Below the pieces are notes generated by a model. The model was given only the letters and a program-made list of their open reading frames with translations. It did no database searches and was not told the origin of the DNA. A stretch of 48,761 nucleotides of DNA, from the NCBI GenBank assembly GCA_024763035.1, contig JANTGG010000008.1:1-48761 (forward strand), read 5' to 3'. Positions 8,657 through 16,271 of the stretch are shown piece by piece. The position numbers and the translations under genes are program-made. The number at the start of each line of letters is the position of its first letter. Position 1 is the first letter of the stretch. The stretch comes from Desulfocapsa sp. GTDB taxonomy: Bacteria > Desulfobacterota > Desulfobulbia > Desulfobulbales > Desulfocapsaceae.

Positions 8657-11600
8657 AATCAACAGGAACTCTGTCCAAACGTATTATCTTTCTGCGCCTG
8701 CTGGCTGGACTGCTCTTTTTCTGTATTCTCTTTACTGCCTGCAGTATTTATCTGCTAAAAAGGGGCATAACGGTCAACTCATTCACCATTGCCCACACCT
8801 CTGTGACATCATTTTCTCTGATATGGAAGGAAAAGCTTGAGCTCTCCATAGACACCCTGACCATTAGTGCCAGAGCAGAAACTAGAGACAACACCGTATC
8901 GGGAAGATCATTTTCCGGAAAAGATCTTATCACCGCCTTTAAAGCTGCATCTGTCTTTTCCAAAGTTTCCATCGATACACTCCAAACAGGTTCTCTCACC
9001 GGATCTCTGTATTTCGACCAGACCGATCCGGACGCCCCCGGCTCTTTCACTGTTCAGTCCGATGACTTTTCTTTGCATTCATCCCTCTCCCTCGAAGAAG
9101 ACAGCCTGCTGATTGATGTTACCGGCGTCGAAATAAAACCCTTTCAGGCTGTTGCATCAGGAAAAATCCGTGTTGATACCCAACAGGAGATTATTACAGC
9201 AAAATTTACCGGAGATATTGCCCAAACCTTTCCCGTACGTATGGAACTCAGGGCGGACAGGAAACAGCTCACGTTTTCAGGCAGCGAAAACGGAAAAATC
9301 ACCACCATCACTCCCCTCGTTGATCTCTTTGGGCTCGACCACAATATTCAACGCTGGATCACCGATTATCTCAGCGGCAGCCGCTATAACCTGAAAACAT
9401 TTCACGGGACGATACCCTGGAATGATCCCCTCGCCATTTTAAACACCCTGTACGCCGAAGTCCGGGTTGATGCCTGCGAATATACTTTCGCCCCTGGTCT
9501 TGAAGCCATAAAAACAGCGTATACAGATGTTGTATTCAGTGAAGGGGTACTTGCCATCACCCCCCATGAATCAAGCTTTTATGGACAAGATGGTGAAAAG
9601 AGCTGGCTGGATATCGATTTCAACGATCCTGATGCCATCATTCTCACCGCTTATATTATCACCAATGCCCGGGCAAATTCAGACATTCTCACCCTGCTGA
9701 ACTATTATGATATCCCCCTTCCCTTTAAACAGACCCGTGGAAAAACAGACACCAACCTCACCCTTGCCATAAATCTCAATGATACCATTGTCACCGCTAA
9801 AGGACTCTTTGTCATTAACGACGGGGAAATTGAGGAAAATCAAAAACGTTACGGTGTAAAAGGAGTACGGGTAAGTCTTGTCGACAGCTTGATTACCATC
9901 GAAGACGCAACTCTGCATTACGGCAACTTTTTTGATGCCAGAGTAAACGGCATATTCGATGCGGCGAAGGCAACGGGTGACATACGCATTCAACTGCAGA
10001 AACTGCAGATTCAAACCAAAAAGTTGACCTTACAACTGGATAACAATAAAGAAGAGCCCACAATTATTTATCATATAGAGCCCGGGAAGAACTCCCTCTC
10101 TGCCACCCGTTCCTACTGGCGACTGGATAAAAGCAAACTGGAGCTGGCTGCATTCAGCACTCCTTTTTCCTACACAGAATATGCCGGCAACCTTCCTCCG
10201 ACTCTGCTGACATTTCCCATGGGCGTTTCAGCAATGATCTCCGGTCCCTTTTCTTTTAAGAAAAATTCAGGAACAATCAAATGTGATATTCTCCACTATG
10301 ATATCAACAACATTCGATTAGCAGGCAAAAATTTGCCCGTTGAACTGAAATATAGAGACAAACTGCTCACCATTCATAGTATGGAACCAAGCAAATGGAC
10401 CATAGGCAACAAAACTTTCTCCCTTTCTCCCCATGTCACGACATACAAAAACAATGTACTCACCACTGAAAAAGCCCATATCAGCTATGCTGATTTTTTT
10501 AATACTGATATCCTCAACTTCCGTTATGATCTTGAAAAAAATGAAGGAAAACTGAGTGTTGACAATCTGAGTATCAAAAACAAATCCATGGGAAAACTGA
10601 TAAGCAATGGAAATGAACCGGTTGAATTAACCATCAGCAGTAAAGATAAGCACCTGAGCATCTCTGTTCCAGACATTGCATTTACCTTTACAACAGGTGA
10701 CAACGACAGCTGGTCTGCAGAATTGACAGATCTTTCCCAAATCTCTCCGCGCTCAGAAATCCTCCAGAAATTCGGAATAGAAACCGGAAATATCGCCGTT
10801 TCCTCCATGAGTCGTCAGAAACCTTACAGCTTCACAGCAAATATCACCCTGCCCTATGCACTCCTGTATCAGGATCAAAAAGCCGTAAACCAGATTACTG
10901 CAACAGGTGAAATAACAGATAGCAGAGTAAATGCGACAATCAACGATTCGATCGATGTACAATATGACAAGGAACTGAAGATCACCTCAAAAGATATTGC
11001 CTACAACATTCCCGGGATTACCAGCTTTATACAATCCCTGATAAAACAGGATGCTGACACGACGCCGGAAACACCTGCCCTTGCTGTAACTTTTGAAGCT
11101 GAGAACTCTGCCCTCGTTATAAACGACCAGCGAAGACTCCTTGCTGACAACATCCATTACGATAATATGAATGCTCAGAAAGCTATCATTCTCACCCATG
11201 CCGATGGAGAGATAAAAGCTGACGTTGTCGGAAAGAACTTCTCACTCCTTGGGGAAAATCTTAATGATGCGTTTATGGATGCACTCTTTCCCGGAGCTGC
11301 ATTTAGCGGGGGAACAATGTCTGTTGTTGCAGACGGTTCATTTACCGACTGTTCAGTACTTGTGAAAATAGAAAAAACGACACTTAAGGAATTTCGCTTA
11401 ATGCACAATGTGCTCGCACTCCTGAACACGATACCCGCTCTTATCACCTTTTCGCTTCCTGAATTTGACACCAATGGACTCCCCATCAATTCGGGAATAA
11501 TCGGTTTCAAGTTGAAAGACGGACTTGCCCAGCTGGAGACACTTCTGGCCAAATCCCCAGTATTCACACTTGCCGGCAAAGGGTGGGTGGATTTAAACAA

Positions 11601-11865
11601 GAAAATACTTGATATTGATGCAAACATTATAACCAAGGCAGGTGCAAACATCAGCCATATCCCCCTGGCAGGATTTATTCTGGCTGGCGATGAGAAACGC
11701 CCCTCAATCACCCTGAAGATTTCCGGCGACCTGACAGACCCGAAGGTGACAACTTCAGCATTCAAAAAAGTCACCACCATGCCTTTTGCCATCCTGTACC
11801 GGACATTAACCCTGCCTGCCCACCTGATTCGATCAATGGGTAATGGGGAAGAAACAGAAGAATAG
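8653..11865 (+). CDS. AsmA-like large membrane-anchored protein (YhdP/TamB-type)
   Basis: A 1070-residue protein with one N-terminal membrane helix (about residues 10-30) and a long periplasmic, beta-rich body. The C-terminal part resembles the AsmA_2 region: LKDGLAQLETLLAKSPVFTL, GWVDLNKKILDIDANI, then an IPLAGFILAGDEKRPSITLK segment and a closing PFAILYRTLTLP. AsmA-like proteins (AsmA, YhdP, TamB) form periplasm-spanning grooves thought to move phospholipids between membranes. That is family knowledge, and this member has not been tested. It starts within the stop of the preceding hydrolase gene (4-base overlap) and ends the six-gene run. It is plausibly the lipid-traffic arm of the operon. 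Confidence 0.85.
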   Translation: MKSTGTLSKRIIFLRLLAGLLFFCILFTACSIYLLKRGITVNSFTIAHTSVTSFSLIWKEKLELSIDTLTISARAETRDNTVSGRSFSGKDLITAFKAASVFSKVSIDTLQTGSLTGSLYFDQTDPDAPGSFTVQSDDFSLHSSLSLEEDSLLIDVTGVEIKPFQAVASGKIRVDTQQEIITAKFTGDIAQTFPVRMELRADRKQLTFSGSENGKITTITPLVDLFGLDHNIQRWITDYLSGSRYNLKTFHGTIPWNDPLAILNTLYAEVRVDACEYTFAPGLEAIKTAYTDVVFSEGVLAITPHESSFYGQDGEKSWLDIDFNDPDAIILTAYIITNARANSDILTLLNYYDIPLPFKQTRGKTDTNLTLAINLNDTIVTAKGLFVINDGEIEENQKRYGVKGVRVSLVDSLITIEDATLHYGNFFDARVNGIFDAAKATGDIRIQLQKLQIQTKKLTLQLDNNKEEPTIIYHIEPGKNSLSATRSYWRLDKSKLELAAFSTPFSYTEYAGNLPPTLLTFPMGVSAMISGPFSFKKNSGTIKCDILHYDINNIRLAGKNLPVELKYRDKLLTIHSMEPSKWTIGNKTFSLSPHVTTYKNNVLTTEKAHISYADFFNTDILNFRYDLEKNEGKLSVDNLSIKNKSMGKLISNGNEPVELTISSKDKHLSISVPDIAFTFTTGDNDSWSAELTDLSQISPRSEILQKFGIETGNIAVSSMSRQKPYSFTANITLPYALLYQDQKAVNQITATGEITDSRVNATINDSIDVQYDKELKITSKDIAYNIPGITSFIQSLIKQDADTTPETPALAVTFEAENSALVINDQRRLLADNIHYDNMNAQKAIILTHADGEIKADVVGKNFSLLGENLNDAFMDALFPGAAFSGGTMSVVADGSFTDCSVLVKIEKTTLKEFRLMHNVLALLNTIPALITFSLPEFDTNGLPINSGIIGFKLKDGLAQLETLLAKSPVFTLAGKGWVDLNKKILDIDANIITKAGANISHIPLAGFILAGDEKRPSITLKISGDLTDPKVTTSAFKKVTTMPFAILYRTLTLPAHLIRSMGNGEETEE

Positions 11866-12015
11866 ATTTACCCTGCAGGAAACTTCTTCTCCACACTCTC
11901 CCCCCTTGACATTTCCGCTCATCTCCCCCAAAAGCCCCAGGATAACTTGTCAATATCACATTCATCTTTATCACAGTTCTGGGATATCACCTCGGTCATA
12001 TAATAAGGTATCGGC

Positions 12016-12555
12016 TCAGTTATTTTTCTCGCTTGCTTCCATGATAATAATTGACCGCCCTTCGGCATTGGACATCGTTGGGAATTTCTTCAGTTGTTTT
12101 CTGTCGTTGGATCCTGCTCGAATGGGAATGGCAACAACCTTGCCCTTGGATTGCCCGTCTGTGGTGGTGGTCACAAACAGGTTAAGGTAGCTGATCCCTT
12201 CAACATCAACCAGCAACTCAAAGGTCAGCCTTTCTTCATCGCCAATTTCCATGATCCCAAAATCCCTTCCAGTTTCTCCAGGAGAAATAATAGTCAGTCC
12301 GGGATCACTGTTCCAGCGAATCGACATTGTGTCAACATGTCGTTTGTTCAAAACTCCAACCTCAACAAGGCAAGAATCACCAGGTTGCAGCTTTTGCAGA
12401 TTTTGCAGATTTTGAACGATAGAGATTTCCACAGCAGCGTTTCCTTTACCGCTAAGGATTGCAGAGGAGGTAACATGTTGTATTTTTTCACTGTGAGACA
12501 GCGTTGGAAGGGTGAGAAAGATTGCCAGACACCAAAGGGGAAATATGTTTTTCAT
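12016..12555 (-). CDS. Secreted protein of unknown function beside a metalloprotease
   Basis: A 179-residue protein with a clear signal peptide (MKNIFPLWCLAIFLTLPTLSHS, cleavage probably near residue 22). I do not recognise the family. The mature part is mostly beta-type sequence with a single cysteine, and includes LVEVGVLNKRHVDTMSIRW and LTFELLVDVEGISYLNLFV. This pattern suggests an Ig-like sandwich. Near residues 46-56 a three-residue repeat (QNL-QNL-QKL) comes from a 9-bp tandem DNA repeat. The C-terminus is polar (IIIMEASEKNN). The gene lies 13 bases downstream of the metalloprotease gene on the same strand, so the two are probably cotranscribed. A chaperone, inhibitor or partner role for the protease is possible but unsupported by any motif. 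Confidence 0.7.
   Translation of the reverse strand: MKNIFPLWCLAIFLTLPTLSHSEKIQHVTSSAILSGKGNAAVEISIVQNLQNLQKLQPGDSCLVEVGVLNKRHVDTMSIRWNSDPGLTIISPGETGRDFGIMEIGDEERLTFELLVDVEGISYLNLFVTTTTDGQSKGKVVAIPIRAGSNDRKQLKKFPTMSNAEGRSIIIMEASEKNN
12392..12414. repeat. 9-bp tandem repeat inside a coding region
   Basis: TTTTGCAGA occurs twice back to back (12392-12400 and 12401-12409), followed by a partial third copy. The unit length keeps the reading frame and encodes a repeating QNL/QKL triplet in the small secreted protein. It is a candidate slippage site that would change protein length by three residues at a time. Confidence 0.75.
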
Positions 12556-12568
12556 TATTTTCTCCAGG

Positions 12569-14200
12569 TCAATTTAAGGTCAGGGTCATCTCTGCACATC
12601 GAAATGCAGTAGAGGAGTTATAGTCGTTGAGTACTCCCACGTAGGTTCCAGGATCAAGATCAACCGTCAGTGTTTCAAGATCATTTGTCCCCATGTCCCA
12701 GGCCTTAGCCTGCTGAATTCCCTGGTGATAGAGATAAATATCAGGATCCATTCCGTCAACACCGTTAGGATTTGCGGCAATTGAATACGAGCCGGAACTG
12801 CCAACAGTAAAATAAAAGAATCTCTTATTTGTCAATTTGTTTGCGGTACCCGCAGCATCGCTCACACAAAGGTTTGAGGGGATGCTGCTCAATTCAACAT
12901 ACACAGGGAGCATGGTCGAATAACCGCCGTTATTGGTCTCGGTTGCTGTTGAGTCAAATGCATCAACAGCCTGCGACGTTATCTGTTCCCCAGTTAGCAG
13001 GTTGTTAATTCCAGATGAATTTATCAAATTCTCACTTTTTAAATAATGGGCAAACGAGAAAATAGTCGTAAAAGCATTTGTGGATTTTTGACTCCCTGTC
13101 AGAACATCATAAATGGGCTTAAAGCCCATGCTGACTGTATCAACTCCATCATTATTTGTATCAAAAATGTCATAGAGAATTGCTTGAATGGATGCCTCAC
13201 TAAACCAGCCTTCGGCACTTTCGTCAAAACTGTTATCCTCGAGGTCAAAAGTGAATCCACCGTTCTGGCTGCTCCCGTAGGTATCAATATAGTATTGATT
13301 GTTCATAATCATTCCGGAAATGGCGTTGCCAAAACCCTCGCTAAATGCAACTCTGGGGTCAAGCTTATCCCCGTTACTATGAGGACCGCCAATACTGTCC
13401 GCACGGGAAAAATTGTTTTCAAAATAGTGTCCCCACTCATGTGCAATGACATGATCGTCATACTCGTCGGTGTCAGTATTGGCTTTGCCGAGGATATAGA
13501 GTTTTCCATCTGTGCTGTAATGTGAGGCAACGATCTGACCATTGGCAATATCTCCAGAAGCAGTGGTATTATTAACGCTCCAGTTTATTTCAAGAGGGGG
13601 CATGTCAATCGTTGCCGCTGATTGTACCATCAATACCGCTCGATAGACAGTATCAAGGATGGCAAAAGGAGCTGCAACTCTGGTGCTGGTGTAAGATGTT
13701 CCACCCCAGCCACTGTCTGCGTTCAGGTTTTTGGTTAATTGTGTTTTTGCGTCAACAACATCAAAGGGACTGCTCTGCATGGTATAAAGAGCACGGTTGT
13801 TTGTATTATCAACAACCTGAAAGTCATAGGTGGGGCTGGTTGTTCGCTGCAGGCGGGCGGAGACACGGAGTACCACACCAGTTGCAACAGGAACCTGAAG
13901 CTTATACATTCCACTGCTGTCAGTAACTGTGGAGGCAACAGCACTATTATTAACAATGGCTTCTATAAGAACTCCACGGGCAGGTGCCTGGCGAGTATTC
14001 TCATAATCAAGTTTTACAGGAATCACTGCCGGCACAATATCAAATGTGACCTGCCCTTGAATATTCGAACCACCATTGCCACCTAACAGCAGGCTTACTA
14101 TGGCCGGTAAAGCAGGTACAGTTGCTCCGTTGACCACTCCCCCGGAAATCAGGATGAAGGTTATTGACAGCACCATTGAACTGTACAACAATTTTTTCAT
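12569..14200 (-). CDS. Secreted zinc metalloprotease with HEWGH motif
   Basis: A 543-residue exported protein. A signal peptide (about residues 1-25) is followed by a carboxypeptidase-regulatory/Ig-like domain (about 45-130, VLIEAIVNNSAVASTVTDSS). The catalytic domain holds the zincin motif HEWGH (His254, Glu255, His258), with a candidate third ligand Glu288 in FSEGFGN, a gluzincin-like spacing. The C-terminal approximately 90 residues look like a PPC (pre-peptidase C) domain (RFFYFTVGSSGSYSIA, DPDIYLYHQG, LDPGTYVGVL). No dockerin is visible, unlike several other secreted proteins nearby. A good Shine-Dalgarno (AAAGGAGAA) precedes the ATG. It probably degrades extracellular protein. I cannot assign a MEROPS family. 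Confidence 0.85.
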   Translation of the reverse strand: MKKLLYSSMVLSITFILISGGVVNGATVPALPAIVSLLLGGNGGSNIQGQVTFDIVPAVIPVKLDYENTRQAPARGVLIEAIVNNSAVASTVTDSSGMYKLQVPVATGVVLRVSARLQRTTSPTYDFQVVDNTNNRALYTMQSSPFDVVDAKTQLTKNLNADSGWGGTSYTSTRVAAPFAILDTVYRAVLMVQSAATIDMPPLEINWSVNNTTASGDIANGQIVASHYSTDGKLYILGKANTDTDEYDDHVIAHEWGHYFENNFSRADSIGGPHSNGDKLDPRVAFSEGFGNAISGMIMNNQYYIDTYGSSQNGGFTFDLEDNSFDESAEGWFSEASIQAILYDIFDTNNDGVDTVSMGFKPIYDVLTGSQKSTNAFTTIFSFAHYLKSENLINSSGINNLLTGEQITSQAVDAFDSTATETNNGGYSTMLPVYVELSSIPSNLCVSDAAGTANKLTNKRFFYFTVGSSGSYSIAANPNGVDGMDPDIYLYHQGIQQAKAWDMGTNDLETLTVDLDPGTYVGVLNDYNSSTAFRCAEMTLTLN

Positions 14201-14300
14201 GACGTTCTCCTTTAACGCACTACAGATAATTTCCCGGTGTGTTCGGTTCTCTGTTTTTTTGCAAGATAAAGTCTGCTTAGTGCCTTGCCCCTATAAACCT

Positions 14301-14328
14301 GCTATAAAAACATGACGTTCCGCGTCAA
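14301..14328 (-). promoter_or_regulatory. Candidate sigma70 promoter for the metalloprotease gene
   Basis: Read on the - strand, TTGACG (complement of 14323-14328) and TATAGC (complement of 14301-14306) are separated by 16 bases. This lies about 100 bases upstream of the metalloprotease start. It overlaps a small hairpin that could end the upstream gene's transcript. Confidence 0.4.
14304..14327 (-). terminator. Small terminator-like hairpin after the C13-dockerin gene
   Basis: On the - strand a 5-bp stem TGACG/CGTCA with a 5-base loop is followed by TGTTTTTATAG. It lies 26-49 bases past the stop of the C13-dockerin gene. The stem is short, so it may be weak or fortuitous. Confidence 0.35.
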
Positions 14329-14352
14329 TTTTAAAAAGAGTTTCACAACTTC

Positions 14353-16263
14353 TTAATTTGTTTCAGACAGTTTCTGCAAAATAAAGATTGCTTCACCCAG
14401 ATCAGCTTTGCCGTTGTCATTTATATCATTGTCTAAATTAAACGGCTCCTGCAGGGCCCCGCCGATGAGGGCTTGCAAGATAAGGATCTCATCACCTAAA
14501 TCGACCGTTTTATCGCCATTTAGATCTCCGGGAATAATAGCTGGTTCTGACAAAAGATTGATAGAGAGGGGGGTGTCGGTTGGTATTGCTATATTGGTGG
14601 CGGTAGTAGGTTGATACCCGGTTTTATTAAAAGTAAGGTTATAAAGCCCTGCAGGCAGGTCCAGGTTGAAACAACCATCCCCAGCACTAATTCCTTCGGT
14701 AGTATATACCTTTGAGTTGGAAGTGCCCACTGCCAGGATAGCTGTATTGTCCAAAGCGATATTGTTGGAACTGATTGTACCGTTTAATGGAGAAAATGGT
14801 GGAAAATCGGTTAAAGAGGGAGTGACGATTCGAAGGTCGTAAATAGTCCCAGGTCCTGATACCAGTGGATCCTGATGGCTTACTCTGATGTAATACACAC
14901 CGTCCAGCAGGCAATCCCAGGTCATGACAACAGGGTCTGGCATATTGTTGATAGCCAGTTTGCTTGCCACAGGTGTGTTTATATCATCGCCTTGGTACAG
15001 ATCGATTTTTGTGATCATATCGGGACCCTGGTTGGTCACCTCGATGTCGTAACTCTTCCCGATCTTTCCGAAGAATTTTCCCCAGTCCGAATCTCCCGGT
15101 GCATGGATGGTATGGTGCTGGGCCAGTTGTCTGTTGATTATCACCGGTGTTGCCGAACTTGGCTGGTCATCGTCTTCGTACTGATCCGGACCGGTAAAAG
15201 AGCGGATAATCCTTGCTGTTTGCTGCCAGCGGATAGCACTGCCGTCTCTTTCGCCAGTTACCTGGTAAGAGATTGTGTAGGTCCCTTGCAGGGTGAAGCC
15301 AGTATATTCAGCTTCATATCTATTGTTCGTTTGTGAGAAAATGAGTGGCACTGTAATGATCTCATTTTCAGCAGCCTCAGATGTCGCCGCTGTATAGTCG
15401 GGAGGTATAATCAAGGCAGAGACATCGGTGATTTGGATATTTGATTCCAATTCAAGCCAAAGAGTGGAACTGTCATCATCGATTAACAATTGGGTCCCTG
15501 GTATGGCGGCTATGCGGGCCAGTGAAGCTCCTGAGTCTGTAATGATTCCCCGGCCAAGACGTCGACCTGCCATATGGATGTAATCAAGGTCACCATTGGC
15601 GATTCCATCACCATTGGTGTCCAGCCGTGGCTGCTGGATAGTTGACATCATATTTAAGCCTTTAGTGTAGGCTTGAAAGATGTCGGCACCATGGTAATAA
15701 GACTGCCAGAAAGAGTAGGAGAATGAATCTTCTCCGTTATTGTGAAGCATGGAATCCTGGTTTGCCGTACTACTGGTGATGGCTACACGGCTGAAATCTG
15801 TATTGTTGGGGACTGTGAAAGGTTCTATGAACGATCCGGAAAAGCAGGCATCGTATACAACAACCACCCGTCCTGGAATAACCGCCTGAAGGTCGTTCAG
15901 CCAACCTGCAAAGGTGTCAGCATCCAGAATTTCTCCGTCACCATTGATTTTGAACGTATCGAAGCTGCCGTGGCCGATCATATACACAACCAGGTCGTCA
16001 GCATCCGCAGCCCAATTGTTGATGGCGTATTGCAGGGCTGCCAGGCTTGTTCCGGCATCTCTGTCTTCCTGCCCGTCGTTATAAATATCGACAGATTCAG
16101 GAGCCAGATAATAGATGCTTTCTGTTGGATCGTACCCCTGCCAATCCAAAGCTGTGTAGGCCTGTTCTGCATTCTTTTTAATTGCTTCACTATGAAGGAT
16201 ATCCCCCCCATATGCTGCAACGATAATCGCTTTGGAATTGGGTTTTTCCTTGGAAAAACTCAT
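14353..16263 (-). CDS. Legumain-like (C13-type) peptidase with PPC and dockerin domains; 3' half of a frameshifted gene
   Basis: An open frame of 636 residues from an ATG at 16263, with no signal peptide. It starts almost directly with the peptidase (KAIIVAAYGGD). The clan-CD dyad is visible: His98 in MIGHGSFD and Cys140 in YDACFSGSF, as in legumain/caspase-fold enzymes. A beta domain follows, then a PPC-type domain (DQYEDDDQPSSATPV, GDSDWGKFFG, GVYYIRVSHQDP), a carboxypeptidase-regulatory-like domain (GCFNLDLPAGLYNLTF), and a C-terminal dockerin from residue 579 with two calcium loops (DLNGDKTVDLGD and DINDNGKADLGE). The frame upstream of the ATG continues into the LVIVD gene with a one-base offset. 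The natural product is therefore probably one exported protein of about 1,400 residues. As it stands, this half would lack export. Confidence 0.85.
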   Translation of the reverse strand: MSFSKEKPNSKAIIVAAYGGDILHSEAIKKNAEQAYTALDWQGYDPTESIYYLAPESVDIYNDGQEDRDAGTSLAALQYAINNWAADADDLVVYMIGHGSFDTFKINGDGEILDADTFAGWLNDLQAVIPGRVVVVYDACFSGSFIEPFTVPNNTDFSRVAITSSTANQDSMLHNNGEDSFSYSFWQSYYHGADIFQAYTKGLNMMSTIQQPRLDTNGDGIANGDLDYIHMAGRRLGRGIITDSGASLARIAAIPGTQLLIDDDSSTLWLELESNIQITDVSALIIPPDYTAATSEAAENEIITVPLIFSQTNNRYEAEYTGFTLQGTYTISYQVTGERDGSAIRWQQTARIIRSFTGPDQYEDDDQPSSATPVIINRQLAQHHTIHAPGDSDWGKFFGKIGKSYDIEVTNQGPDMITKIDLYQGDDINTPVASKLAINNMPDPVVMTWDCLLDGVYYIRVSHQDPLVSGPGTIYDLRIVTPSLTDFPPFSPLNGTISSNNIALDNTAILAVGTSNSKVYTTEGISAGDGCFNLDLPAGLYNLTFNKTGYQPTTATNIAIPTDTPLSINLLSEPAIIPGDLNGDKTVDLGDEILILQALIGGALQEPFNLDNDINDNGKADLGEAIFILQKLSETN

Positions 16264-16271
16264 GCCACCGA

